Shown piece after piece: positions 35,201-43,619 of a DNA stretch of 64,000 bases. Under the pieces are notes generated by a model. That model had not been told where the DNA came from. It saw only the letters and a program-made list of their open reading frames with translations, and did not search any database. The translations under genes were made by a program, and so were the position numbers. Every line of letters starts with the position of its first letter. The stretch's first letter is position 1. The DNA is from Streptomyces abyssalis (GTDB lineage Bacteria; Actinomycetota; Actinomycetes; Streptomycetales; Streptomycetaceae): assembly GCF_001751365.1 (NCBI RefSeq), contig NZ_LJGT01000041.1, forward strand, positions 1,171,045-1,235,044, in the 5' to 3' direction.

Positions 35201-35853
35201 CCTTCGTGCGTGCCGAGCAGGAGAAGCGACTGAAGTCGGCCGAGCGTGCCTACCAGAAGCTGGGGAAGATCAATCCCCTGGCCCTGGAGGAGTACGCGGC
35301 GCTGGAGGAGCGCCACCAGTTCCTCAGCGAGCAGCTCGAGGACCTGAAGAAGACCCGGGCCGACCTGCTGCAGGTCGTGAAGGAGGTCGACGAGCGCGTC
35401 GAACAGGTCTTCACCGAGGCCTACTACGACACCGCGCGCGAGTTCGAGGGCGTCTTCTCCAGGCTCTTCCCGGGCGGCGAGGGCCGCCTGGTGCTGACCG
35501 ACCCGGACGACATGCTCGCGACCGGGGTCGACGTGGAGGCGCGGCCCCCGGGCAAGAAGGTCAAGCGGCTCTCCCTGCTCTCCGGCGGGGAGCGTTCGCT
35601 CACGGCGGTGGCCCTGCTGGTGTCGATCTTCAAGGCGCGTCCCAGTCCCTTCTACGTCATGGACGAGGTGGAGGCGGCGCTGGACGACACCAACCTCCAG
35701 CGGCTGATCGGCCTCATCGAGGAGCTCAAGGACAGCTCCCAGCTGATCGTGATCACGCACCAGAAGCGCACGATGGAGGTCGCGGACGCGCTCTACGGCG
35801 TTTCGATGCAGGGCGACGGCGTCACCAAGGTGATCAGTCAGCGCCTGAGTTGA
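32242..35853 (+). CDS. smc: Chromosome segregation protein SMC
   Basis: This 1203-residue condensin ATPase works with ScpA/ScpB in chromosome organisation. The Walker A GPNGSGKSN lies at residues 31-39, followed by VVDALSWVMGEQGAKSLRGG. Two long Glu/Arg/Ala coiled coils flank the hinge near residues 510-670 (LLGPAAELLSVTPGFEVPVA). The C-terminal head carries LSLLSGGERSLTAVALL near 1112 and Walker B FYVMDEVEAALDD near 1137. GTG at 32242 begins MHLKSLTLRGFKSFASATTL, the universal SMC start. The hinge contains a Gly/Pro-rich insert near 575-605. Confidence 0.98.
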   Translation: MHLKSLTLRGFKSFASATTLRFEPGITCVVGPNGSGKSNVVDALSWVMGEQGAKSLRGGKMEDVIFAGTTGRPPLGRAEVSLTINNADGALPIDYSEVTITRIMFRNGGSEYQINGDTCRLLDIQELLSDSGIGREMHVIVGQGQLDGVLHADPNGRRAFIEEAAGVLKHRKRKEKALRKLDAMQANLARVQDLTDELRRQLKPLGRQAAVARKAQVIQADLRDARLRLLADDLVTLKEALRSEIADEAALKERKDAVEARLKDALRREADLEQQVRMLTPRLERAQQTWYELSQLAERVRGTIGLADQRVQHAEAEPVEERRGRDPEDMEREATRIREQEAELEAALEAAERALDDTVAHRAELERQLHEEERRLKDATRAIADRREGLARLHGQVNAARSRAASAQSEIDRLTTARDEAQERAAAAQEEYESLQAEVDGLDAGDTELAERHEAAKRELAEAEAALSAAREAVTTVERERAATSARHDALALGLRRKDGTGALLSATDALSGLLGPAAELLSVTPGFEVPVAAALGAAADAVAVADTSTAADALRLLRKHDAGRAALLLGSRSVPESGPASAGGGHGPVPEHGPAVRGDGGATPAAQLVRAPAELMPAVHRLLRDMVVVGTLEDAEQTVAERPGTVAVTAEGDVLGAHFAHGGSAGAPSLLEAQASVDEAAAELEELAARHTELSEEQERARERRRECAALVEDLGTRRSAADREKSQIAGRLGTLGGQARGAAGEAERTAAAVAKAEAALARASEEAEELAERLSVAEEAQQDEDTEPDTSLRDRLSADGANARQTEMEARLQVRTHEERVKSLAGRADSLDRAARAEREARVRAEQRRARMRHEAEVAGAVASGARQLLAHVEASLSRAQEEREAAGQAKSERERALTAERNEGRELKDELDKLTDSMHRGEVLGAEKRMRVEQLETKALEELGVEPAGLVGEYGPDQLVPPSLPAEGEELPEDPEHPRNKPVPFVRAEQEKRLKSAERAYQKLGKINPLALEEYAALEERHQFLSEQLEDLKKTRADLLQVVKEVDERVEQVFTEAYYDTAREFEGVFSRLFPGGEGRLVLTDPDDMLATGVDVEARPPGKKVKRLSLLSGGERSLTAVALLVSIFKARPSPFYVMDEVEAALDDTNLQRLIGLIEELKDSSQLIVITHQKRTMEVADALYGVSMQGDGVTKVISQRLS

Positions 35854-35973
35854 GGTCTTGTCAGCTCCGGCCGTTGCTGCAACGCAGAGTCGACCACTAT
35901 CTCTTCACATCTTGAACGACCCGGTGAGGGCCGTCGTGAGAACCGTTACGTCGATTCAATGAGTACGGACCTA

Positions 35974-36001
35974 TTGACTTCGGAACTTAAAGCCATAGTC
36001 T
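35974..36001 (+). promoter_or_regulatory. Probable glcP promoter
   Basis: TTGACT (35974-35979) and TAGTCT (35996-36001) are 16 bases apart, an HrdB-like promoter about 110 bases before the glcP start. The AT-rich stretch around it contrasts with flanking DNA. Confidence 0.55.
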
Positions 36002-36109
36002 CTGCAGCGTCACTTTTACCTTCAAGCTGTGGCGCGTGCGGTCTGCGTGCCCGTCTCGGAGGGGACACCGTTCCGAACCCGGCCGCAGGCCGGGCACGCA
36101 GGAGAGACC

Positions 36110-37534
36110 TTGACGAGCAACCCAGAAACGGCGCCACCGGCGGCAGGCGGTCAGACCCCGCCGCTCGGACGTGTCGTCTTCATCGCAGCAGCGGCCGCCA
36201 TGGGCGGCTTCCTCTTCGGCTACGACAGCTCCGTGATCAACGGGGCCGTCGAGGCGGTACGCGGCAAGTTCGAGGCCGGATCGGCCATGCTCGCCCAAGT
36301 CATCGCCGCGGCGCTCATCGGCAGTGCGATCGGCGCCGCCCTCGCCGGCCGTATCGCGGACCGAATAGGCCGTATCAGGGTCATGCAGATCGCCGCCGTG
36401 ATCTTCACCGTGAGCGCCGTCGGCTCGGCGCTGCCCTTCGCGCTCTGGGACCTCGCGCTGTGGCGCGTGCTCGGCGGCGTGGCCATCGGCATGGCCTCCG
36501 TGATCGGTCCGGCCTATATCGCCGAGGTCTCACCGCCCGCGTACCGCGGACGTCTCGCCTCCTTCCAGCAGGCAGCGATCGTCGTCGGCATCGCCGTCTC
36601 GCAGCTGGTCAACTTCGCGATCCTCACGCTCGCGGACGGCGACCAGCGCGGGAAGCTCGCGGGCCTGGAGGCGTGGCAGTGGATGCTCGGCATCATGGTG
36701 CTCCCGTCGGTCGCCTACTTCCTGCTCTCCTTCGTGATTCCCGAGTCGCCGCGCTACCTGATCTCCGTCGGGCAGCACGACAAGGCGCGGAAGGTGCTCG
36801 GCAGTGTCGAGGGCGAGCACGAGAGGCTCGACGCCCGTGTGGACGAGATCGAGCAGCAGATGCGCACGGAGCACAAGTCCACGTTCAAGGACCTGCTGGG
36901 CGGCCGCTTCGGGTTCCTGCCCATCGTCTGGGTCGGCATCGGGCTCTCCGTCTTCCAGCAGCTCGTCGGCATCAACGTGGTCTTCTACTACTCCTCGACG
37001 CTGTGGCAGTCCGTCGGGATCAATCCCGAGAGCTCGTTCTTCTACTCCTTCACGACCTCGATCGTGAACATCATCGGCACCGTCATCGCGATGGCGCTGG
37101 TGGACAGGATCGGCCGCAAGCCGCTGGGATTCATCGGGTCCGTCGGCATGACCCTCTCGCTGGCCGCCGTGGCCTGGGCCTTCTCGGCCGTGCGGGGATC
37201 GGGCGAGAACGTCTCGCTGCCGGACACCCAGGGCACGGTCGCCCTCGTCGGCGCGCACACCTTCACGCTCTTCTTCGCGCTCTCCTGGGGCGTCGTCGTG
37301 TGGGTGCTGCTCGGCGAGATCTTCCCGAACAAGCTCCGTGCCGCCGGTCTCGGCATCGCCGCGGCCGCTCAGTGGGTCGCCAACTGGGTGATCACCGCCA
37401 GCTTCCCGAGCCTGTCGGAGTGGAACCTGTCCGGCACGTACGTGATCTACACGATCTTCGCCCTGCTCTCGATTCCGTTCCTGCTCAAGTGGGTGCCGGA
37501 ACCGAAGGGCAAGGCGTTGGAGGAGATGGGCTAA
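36110..37534 (+). CDS. glcP: Glucose permease, MFS sugar/H+ symporter
   Basis: This is a 474-residue 12-helix transporter of the sugar porter family. Motifs are GYDSSVINGAVEAV in TM1-2, GRIADRIGRIRVM after TM2, PAYIAEVSPPAYRGRLASFQ, PESPRYLISVGQ after TM6, and FQQLVGINVVFYYSSTLWQS in TM7. The second half repeats DRIGRKPLG. Start TTG at 36110 follows GGAGAGACC; no better start fits the family N-terminus. GlcP is the main glucose uptake system of streptomycetes, and as I recall it sits beside smc and ftsY in S. coelicolor. Confidence 0.93.
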   Translation: MTSNPETAPPAAGGQTPPLGRVVFIAAAAAMGGFLFGYDSSVINGAVEAVRGKFEAGSAMLAQVIAAALIGSAIGAALAGRIADRIGRIRVMQIAAVIFTVSAVGSALPFALWDLALWRVLGGVAIGMASVIGPAYIAEVSPPAYRGRLASFQQAAIVVGIAVSQLVNFAILTLADGDQRGKLAGLEAWQWMLGIMVLPSVAYFLLSFVIPESPRYLISVGQHDKARKVLGSVEGEHERLDARVDEIEQQMRTEHKSTFKDLLGGRFGFLPIVWVGIGLSVFQQLVGINVVFYYSSTLWQSVGINPESSFFYSFTTSIVNIIGTVIAMALVDRIGRKPLGFIGSVGMTLSLAAVAWAFSAVRGSGENVSLPDTQGTVALVGAHTFTLFFALSWGVVVWVLLGEIFPNKLRAAGLGIAAAAQWVANWVITASFPSLSEWNLSGTYVIYTIFALLSIPFLLKWVPEPKGKALEEMG

Positions 37535-37565
37535 CCGAACCCCGCCGCCCGCTCCTCTGCACGGT

Positions 37566-37598
37566 CGCCGCCCCGGTCCGGGAAGGGCCGGGGCGGCG
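37566..37598 (+). terminator. Terminator after glcP
   Basis: CGCCGCCCCGG (37566-37576) pairs perfectly with CCGGGGCGGCG (37588-37598) over an 11-base loop. Confidence 0.8.
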
Positions 37599-37653
37599 GC
37601 GTGCGCGGGGGCGTGCCCGCGCACTGTTGACGGTGGCGGATACTGGACGGCCT

Positions 37654-38862
37654 ATGGACATCGTCATCCTTGTTGCAGTCATCGCCGTGGTCGCGCTGGC
37701 CGCGATCAGCGGGCTCGTCGTCAGCGGCCGGAAGAAGAAGGCCGCCACCGCCGGGAAGTCCGCGGACGCCCGCGCCACGGCCACCGCACCCGCCGAACCA
37801 CATGTGGGCGAGGAGGCTGCCGGCACCGCCGAAGCGCCGCGCAGAACGATCGAGGAGGTCGGTCTCCCGGCCACCGAGGCCGAGGCGCCCGCCGCTCCCG
37901 CTCCCGCCGAGCCCGCCATCGAGACCCCGGAGCCCGCCGAGGGGCGGCTCGTACGGCTGCGCTCCCGGCTGTCCCGTTCGCAGAGCTCCCTCGGCCAGGG
38001 GCTCCTCTCGCTGCTCTCGCGTGAGCATCTCGACGACGCGACCTGGGAGGAGATCGAGGACACACTGCTGACCGCCGACGTCGGTGTCGCCCCTACACAG
38101 GAGCTGGTCGAACGGCTCCGCGAGCGCGTACGCGTCCTCGGCACCCGCACGCCCGAGGACCTGCGCGGCCTTCTGCGCGCCGAACTCCTCACGCTGGTCG
38201 GTCCCGACCTGGACCGCACCGTCCACACCGAGACCCGGGGCGCGGTCGACAGGCCGGGCGTCGTACTGGTCGTCGGCGTGAACGGCACCGGCAAGACCAC
38301 CACCACCGGGAAGCTCGGGCGCGTACTCGTGGCCGACGGCCGGTCCGTGGTGCTCGGCGCCGCCGACACCTTCCGCGCCGCCGCCGCCGACCAGCTGCAG
38401 ACGTGGGGGAAGCGCGTCGGCGCCCGTACCGTGCGCGGGCCGGAGGGCGGCGACCCGGCATCCGTGGCCTTCGACGCGGTCAAGGAGGGCACCGACGCGG
38501 GTGCCGACGTGGTGCTCATCGACACCGCGGGCCGGCTGCACACCAAGACCGGACTGATGGATGAGCTGGGCAAGGTCAAGCGCGTCGTGGAGAAGCAGGG
38601 CCCGGTCGACGAGGTGCTGCTCGTGCTCGACGCCACGACCGGGCAGAACGGCCTTGTGCAGGCCCGGGTCTTCGCCGAGGTCGTGGACATCACCGGGATC
38701 GTGCTGACGAAGCTGGACGGCACGGCCAAGGGCGGCATCGTCGTCGCGGTCCAGCGTGAACTCGGCGTGCCCGTCAAGCTCGTCGGGCTGGGCGAGGGCG
38801 CCGACGACCTGGCGCCGTTCGAGCCGGAGGCCTTCGTCGACGCGCTGATCGGCGGGGAGTGA
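37654..38862 (+). CDS. ftsY: Signal recognition particle receptor FtsY
   Basis: This 402-residue SRP receptor GTPase delivers ribosome-SRP complexes to the Sec translocon. A single N-terminal hydrophobic segment (MDIVILVAVIAVVALAAISG) anchors it, followed by an acidic A region. The NG domain has VGVNGTGKTTTTGKLG near residue 207, GAADTFRAAAADQL, DTAGRLHTKTGLMDEL near 289 and TKLDGTAKGG near 351. It ends ALIGGE. Its partner ffh is about 9 kb downstream. The last 20 bases are repeated immediately after the stop. Confidence 0.97.
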   Translation: MDIVILVAVIAVVALAAISGLVVSGRKKKAATAGKSADARATATAPAEPHVGEEAAGTAEAPRRTIEEVGLPATEAEAPAAPAPAEPAIETPEPAEGRLVRLRSRLSRSQSSLGQGLLSLLSREHLDDATWEEIEDTLLTADVGVAPTQELVERLRERVRVLGTRTPEDLRGLLRAELLTLVGPDLDRTVHTETRGAVDRPGVVLVVGVNGTGKTTTTGKLGRVLVADGRSVVLGAADTFRAAAADQLQTWGKRVGARTVRGPEGGDPASVAFDAVKEGTDAGADVVLIDTAGRLHTKTGLMDELGKVKRVVEKQGPVDEVLLVLDATTGQNGLVQARVFAEVVDITGIVLTKLDGTAKGGIVVAVQRELGVPVKLVGLGEGADDLAPFEPEAFVDALIGGE

Positions 38863-38882
38863 CGCTGATCGGCGGCGAGTGA
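38843..38882 (+). repeat. 20-bp tandem duplication of the ftsY 3' end
   Basis: CGCTGATCGGCGGGGAGTGA (38843-38862, including the stop) is repeated at 38863-38882 with one mismatch. The second copy lies outside the gene. It is a small recent tandem duplication. Confidence 0.9.
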
Positions 38883-38999
38883 CCCAGCCGCGGCACCCGT
38901 CGGCCCGTACGGCCCCGCACGTGGAGCGCCCCGTCCCGCGGTGCAGACGGGACGGGGCGCGATTGCGGCGGCCGCGGGCGGTGCCCGTGCCGCGTACGG

Positions 39000-39695
39000 T
39001 CAGGCCGCCGACCGGTGGCAGACGTAGGCCAGCGTGCCCAGCAGCAGCCGGGCCTGCGGCGGGCGGCCCGCGCACTCGAGCGTCGGAGGACGCAGCCAGC
39101 GCACGGCGCCGAGGCCGCCGAGGTCCGACGGGGGAGCGGTGATGTGCTCGCCCTCGCCGAGCCCGCGGAGGTCCAGCCGGGCGTCGTCCCAGCCCATCCG
39201 GTAGAGGAGTTCGGGGAGTTCGGCGGCGGCTCCGGGGGCGACCAGGAACCACATGCGGCCGTGCGGAGCGAGGGCGACGGGACCGAGCGGCAGGCCCATG
39301 CGCTCGAGCCGTACCAGCGCGTGGCGGCCGGCTGCCTCGCCGACCTCGATCACGTCGAAATGCCGCCCGGCCGGCAGCAGCAGTGCCGCGCCAGGGCACC
39401 GCGCCCAGGCCTCGCCCGCCTCGTCGAGGGTCGCTCCTGCGGGCACTTCCAGCGAGGCGTCGAGGGGATGCGCTCCGGGCGCGGGGCAGACGGCGGCGCC
39501 GCACGAGCACTCGATGCGTCCGCCGACGGCGCGTACGGCGCGGGCGCCCGGGACCACCGGCCACCCCCACAGGCCGGTGTACTCCGCCACTGCCGTGGCG
39601 GCGGTGGCGCGGTGGCGCCGCCGAGCGCCGGGACGCAGTTGATGGATGTCGCGGATGCCGCCCAGACCGCCGATGGCGCCGATCGTGAAGCCCAT
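39000..39695 (-). CDS. Bifunctional DNA primase/polymerase-like (prim-pol N-terminal domain) protein
   Basis: This is a 231-residue protein. It contains the YTGLWGWPVVPGARAV and CSCGAAVCPAPGAHPLD segments typical of the prim-pol domain used in actinomycete accessory replication proteins, then WARCPGAALLLPAGRHFDVI, MWFLVAPGAAAELPELLYRM and the late PPSDLGGLGAVRWLRPP. ATG at 39695 follows GGAGGG. Like its relatives near nsdA, it lacks a helicase partner and its active-site acids are not obvious, so primase activity is doubtful. It is divergent from nsdA. Confidence 0.8.
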   Translation of the reverse strand: MGFTIGAIGGLGGIRDIHQLRPGARRRHRATAATAVAEYTGLWGWPVVPGARAVRAVGGRIECSCGAAVCPAPGAHPLDASLEVPAGATLDEAGEAWARCPGAALLLPAGRHFDVIEVGEAAGRHALVRLERMGLPLGPVALAPHGRMWFLVAPGAAAELPELLYRMGWDDARLDLRGLGEGEHITAPPSDLGGLGAVRWLRPPTLECAGRPPQARLLLGTLAYVCHRSAA

Positions 39696-39973
39696 GCTCC
39701 CTCCAACGGGTCCTGCCTGCCGATGGTTACGAGCGGGCTGCGCACTGTGACGGGTCACAGGCGTGACAGGCCGCTCGTGCCGGCCGGGTCATGTGTCAAG
39801 TGAATCGTGTGCGGCGGCAGCGGGGTTCATTCGAAGGGGTGGCGAATGGTGGCGATTCCGCGAACCCCCTCGCCTGAGCAGTGATCGGAAGGTTACTTTC
39901 GGTACACACGGATGGCGGCAGCTTCGCCGCGTGGGTATGCCGGAGGCATGGTGTGGGGGCGGTGAGGGGCCTG

Positions 39974-41572
39974 ATGGGGGCATTACCGGTTGGTGAGGGC
40001 GAGAAGCTCCCCAACGAGCAGCTGAGTTCGTGGTTCCTGCGGAGCGGCTGGTCCAAGGGCGAGCTGGCGCGCCAGGTCAACCGCCGGGCCCGGCAGCTGG
40101 GCGCGCACCACATCAGCACCGACACCTCGCGCGTACGCCGCTGGCTGGACGGGGAGCAGCCGCGTGAGCCCATTCCGCGCATCCTCTCCGAGCTCTTCTC
40201 CGAACGCTTCGGCTGCGTCGTCGCGGTCGAGGACCTCGGGCTGCGGCCCACCCGCCGCTCGCCCGCAGCCTCCGGGGTCGACCTTCCGTGGGCCGGGCCG
40301 CAGACCGTCGCGATGATCAACGAGTTCACGCGCAGCGACCTGATGCTGGGGCGGCGCGGCTTCCTGGGCACGTCGCTGGCCGTCTCCGCCGGGCCCGCGC
40401 TGATCGAGCCGATGCAGCGCTGGCTCGTTCCCAGCCCGGCGGCAACGGACGCGGGTGCCGCCGAGGGCGTCCCCGGTGCCGTCTCCGTGCCGCCCGGGCC
40501 GTCCGCCTCCGCCGTCTCCCCGTACGACGGCGGCGCGGCCGGCGGGCAGGTCGTGCCGCTGCCCGTCAAGGGCGGCGCGGGGCGGCGCACGGAGAAGCTG
40601 TCGATGCCCGAGATCGAACTGCTGGAGCACACCACGGTGATGTTCCGGCAGTGGGACGCGCAGTGCGGTGGCGGGCTCCGCCGCAAGGCGGTCGTCGGGC
40701 AGCTCCACGAGGTGACGGACCTGCTGCAGGAGAAGCACGCCGAGGCGGTCGGGCGGCGGCTGTTCCGTGTCACGGCCGAACTCGCCGCGCTGGCGGGCTG
40801 GATGAGCTACGACGTCGGCCTGCAGCCCACCGCGCAGAAGTACTTCGTGCTCGCCCTGCACGCCGCGAAGGAGGCGGGGGACCGGCCGCTCGGCTCGTAC
40901 GTACTGAGCAACATGGGCCGGCAGATGATCCATCTGGGCCGCCCGGACGACGCCTTGGAGCTGATTCATCTCGCGCAGTACGGCAGCCGGGAGGGGGCCA
41001 CGGCGCGTACGCAGGCGATGCTGCACGCGATGGAGGCCCGTGCCTACGCGAACATGGGCCAGCCCGGGAAGTGCAGGCGCGCGGTGCGGATGGCCGAGGA
41101 CACCTTCGAGGACGCCGCGCCCGCCGACGGCGACCCGGACTGGATCCGCTTCTTCTCGGAGGCCGAGCTGGAGGCGGAGACCGCGCACTCCTACCGCGAC
41201 CTCGCCTACTCCTCAGGCCGGAGTCCGACCTACGCGTCGATGGCGCGTCCGGCCATGGAGCGGGCCGTGGAGCTCTTCCGGCGGGAGGCGGAGGAGACCG
41301 ACGGCGGCGGCCACCGCCGTTCGTACGCGCTGAACCTCCTCGGGATGGCGAGCGTGCATCTGCTGCAGAAGGAGCCGGAGGACTGCGCCTTCCGCGCGGG
41401 CGAGGCGATCGAGGTCGCGAGGACGCTCCGCTCCGAACGTGTGAACAACCGGCTGCGCAGGACCGCCGCCTGGGCGGCGCGCGACTTCGGCGAGGTGGCG
41501 GAGGTGGCGCGGCTCGGCGAGCGGCTGGCCGCGGAGCTGCACGACACCGAGGCGGTCGCGGTGGCGGGGTGA
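39974..41572 (+). CDS. nsdA: Differentiation regulator NsdA
   Basis: This 532-residue protein is homologous to NsdA, a negative regulator of sporulation and antibiotic production in S. coelicolor. The opening LPNEQLSSWFLRSGWSKGEL is followed by RHT-like ISTDTSRVRRWLDGEQPREP and RILSELFSERFGCVVAVEDL. A helical tetratricopeptide-like part begins near residue 210 (TAELAALAGWMSYDVGLQPT, YVLSNMGRQMIHLGRPDDAL). The ATG at 39974 has GTGAGGGG just before it. The frame is open upstream to 39881 but without a ribosome-binding site. Confidence 0.9.
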   Translation: MGALPVGEGEKLPNEQLSSWFLRSGWSKGELARQVNRRARQLGAHHISTDTSRVRRWLDGEQPREPIPRILSELFSERFGCVVAVEDLGLRPTRRSPAASGVDLPWAGPQTVAMINEFTRSDLMLGRRGFLGTSLAVSAGPALIEPMQRWLVPSPAATDAGAAEGVPGAVSVPPGPSASAVSPYDGGAAGGQVVPLPVKGGAGRRTEKLSMPEIELLEHTTVMFRQWDAQCGGGLRRKAVVGQLHEVTDLLQEKHAEAVGRRLFRVTAELAALAGWMSYDVGLQPTAQKYFVLALHAAKEAGDRPLGSYVLSNMGRQMIHLGRPDDALELIHLAQYGSREGATARTQAMLHAMEARAYANMGQPGKCRRAVRMAEDTFEDAAPADGDPDWIRFFSEAELEAETAHSYRDLAYSSGRSPTYASMARPAMERAVELFRREAEETDGGGHRRSYALNLLGMASVHLLQKEPEDCAFRAGEAIEVARTLRSERVNNRLRRTAAWAARDFGEVAEVARLGERLAAELHDTEAVAVAG

Positions 41573-41820
41573 GCCCGCCGCCCTCCGGCACCGGCCGGAA
41601 ACCCGACGGATCGGCGAACTCGTGGAACCCATCCGCGAGTTGATCCGTCCAACCCCTGACAGCCGGCCGCGACAAGCACCCCGGACACCCGACAGGCTCC
41701 CCCCGATGCCATGTCGTACAGGGTGCGCGTCGCGGCCGGTTCCTCTTGCCCGGAGCGCGGAGCGGCTCGTTCTCCCGCCCGTCCGGCAGTTCACCGGTAC
41801 GTAACACCACCGCGCGGATC

Positions 41821-41858
41821 GTCACCACGGCGAAACAACACGCGGCATCGACGGAAAC
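41821..41858 (+). promoter_or_regulatory. GlnR box upstream of amtB
   Basis: GTCAC (41821-41825) and GAAAC (41832-41836) are separated by six bases, and a second GAAAC (41854-41858) lies exactly one 22-base period further. Three of four half-sites of the gTnAc-n6-GaAAc double repeat are therefore present. A further GTAAC lies at 41801. This is in the 374-base nsdA-amtB gap and predicts GlnR-controlled nitrogen induction. Confidence 0.8.
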
Positions 41859-41946
41859 GCAGCGCGGCGACTGTGGCTTGCACCCCCCGGCCTTCCCGCC
41901 CGTCCCGTTCCGTTCCGCGCGGGCCGGTACCTTGAGGAGACATCCA

Positions 41947-43272
41947 TTGAACGGCGCCGATACCGCATTCGTACTGATCAGCGCGTTTCTGGTCATGTTG
42001 ATGACGCCCGGCCTCGCCTTCTTCTACGGAGGCATGGTCCGGGTCAAGAGCGCGCTCAACATGCTGATGATGTCCTTCGTTTCGCTGGGCATCGTGAGCA
42101 TCCTCTGGGTGCTCTACGGCTACTCCCTCGCCTTCGGGTCCGACACCGCCGGAGTCATCGGCAACTTCGACTTCGCCGGGCTGAAGGGCATCACCGACGG
42201 ATCGCTGACCGAGAAGGGCGGCATTCCGGTCTTCGCGTTCGCGCTCTTCCAGATGATGTTCGCGATCCTCACCCCCGCGCTGATGAGCGGTGCGCTCGCC
42301 GACCGCGTCAAGTTCGGCGCCTGGGCGGCGTTCATCGCGCTGTGGGTGACCCTCGTCTACTTCCCCGTCGCGCACTGGGTGTGGGCCGAGGGCGGCTGGC
42401 TCTTCGAGCTCGGCGTGATCGACTTCGCCGGAGGCACCGCCGTACACATCAACGCCGGTGTCGGCGCTCTCGCGGCCGTGCTGGTCGTCGGCAAGCGCAT
42501 CGGCTTCAAGAAGGACCCGATGCGTCCGCACAGCCTGCCGCTGGTGGTGCTCGGCGCCGCACTGCTGTGGTTCGGCTGGTTCGGCTTCAACGCGGGCTCG
42601 GCGCTCGCCGCGGACGGCACCGCCGCCCTCATGGCCATGAACACGCAGCTGGCGACGGGAGCGGCCGTACTGGGCTGGCTCGTCTACGAGCGCGTACGGC
42701 ACGGCGCGCCGACCACCCTCGGTGCCGCCTCGGGCGCCATCGCGGGACTCGTCGCGATCACCCCGTCAGGCGCGCACGTCAACGCTGTGGGCGCGCTGGC
42801 CATCGGCCTGGTCGCCGGGCTCGTGTGCTCCTGGGCCGTCAGCCTCAAGTTCAAGCTGGGCTTCGACGATTCGCTGGACGTCGTGGGCGTGCACCTCGTC
42901 GGCGGTGTCATCGGCACGCTGATGGTCGGATTCCTGGCCACGGGCGGCGAAGGCGGCATCGCGCAGTTCGGCAAGCAGGCCACCGGGGCCTTCTCGGTGA
43001 TGGGCTACTCGTTCGTGGTCTCCTGGATCATCGCCAAGCTGATCCACGTGACGATCGGCATGCGTGCGAGCGAGGAGGAGGAGACGGGCGGTCTCGACCG
43101 CGCCTACCACGCGGAGACCGCGTACGACTTCAGCGCGGTCGGCGGCTCCACGTCCGCGTCCTCCTCCGGAGCGCCCGCGGCGCGTCCCGCCGCGGCGGTG
43201 CCCGGCACGGGAGCACACGACGACGGGGAGACGACGGACGGCCGGCTCTCCGGGAAGAAGGTTGACGCATGA
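41947..43272 (+). CDS. amtB: Ammonium transporter AmtB
   Basis: This 441-residue ammonia channel spans the membrane about 11 times. It begins at TTG 41947 behind a perfect GAGGAGA: MNGADTAFVLISAFLVMLMT, PGLAFFYGGMVRVKSALNML. Conserved pore segments include DFAGGTAVHINAGVGALAAV, WFGWFGFNAGSALAADGTAA and VDVVGVHLVGG-like DVVGVHLVGGVIGT. The C-terminal tail after residue 375 is Ser/Ala-rich and probably disordered. It is the first gene of the GlnR-regulated amtB-glnK-glnD operon. Confidence 0.96.
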   Translation: MNGADTAFVLISAFLVMLMTPGLAFFYGGMVRVKSALNMLMMSFVSLGIVSILWVLYGYSLAFGSDTAGVIGNFDFAGLKGITDGSLTEKGGIPVFAFALFQMMFAILTPALMSGALADRVKFGAWAAFIALWVTLVYFPVAHWVWAEGGWLFELGVIDFAGGTAVHINAGVGALAAVLVVGKRIGFKKDPMRPHSLPLVVLGAALLWFGWFGFNAGSALAADGTAALMAMNTQLATGAAVLGWLVYERVRHGAPTTLGAASGAIAGLVAITPSGAHVNAVGALAIGLVAGLVCSWAVSLKFKLGFDDSLDVVGVHLVGGVIGTLMVGFLATGGEGGIAQFGKQATGAFSVMGYSFVVSWIIAKLIHVTIGMRASEEEETGGLDRAYHAETAYDFSAVGGSTSASSSGAPAARPAAAVPGTGAHDDGETTDGRLSGKKVDA

Positions 43273-43607
43273 AGCTCATCACGGCGGTCATCAAGCCGCA
43301 CCAGCTGGAGGACGTGAAGGAGGCGCTGCGCGCCTTCGGCGTGCAGGGCCTGACGGTCACCGAGTCCAGCGGATACGGACGCCAGCGCGGCCACACCGAG
43401 GTCTACCGGGGCGCCGAGTACACCGTCGACCTCGTGCCGAAGGTACGGATCGAGGTGCTCGCGGAGGACGGGGACGCCGAGGAGCTCCTGGAGATCGTGG
43501 TCAAGTCCGCCCGCACGGGGAAGATCGGCGACGGCAAGGTCTGGACGGTCCCCGTCGAGACCGCCGTACGGGTCCGCACCGGCGAGCGCGGACCGGACGC
43601 CCTCTAG
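43269..43607 (+). CDS. glnK: Nitrogen regulatory protein PII
   Basis: This 112-residue trimeric PII sensor starts MKLITAVIKPHQLEDVKEAL. The T-loop GYGRQRGHTEVYRGAEYTVD carries the modified tyrosine (Tyr51). GDGKVWTVPVETAVRVRTGE closes the fold. It overlaps amtB by four bases (ATGA). In actinomycetes PII is adenylylated rather than uridylylated by GlnD and controls AmtB; this is family knowledge. Confidence 0.97.
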   Translation: MKLITAVIKPHQLEDVKEALRAFGVQGLTVTESSGYGRQRGHTEVYRGAEYTVDLVPKVRIEVLAEDGDAEELLEIVVKSARTGKIGDGKVWTVPVETAVRVRTGERGPDAL

Positions 43608-43619
43608 GCGACGGCGGAC

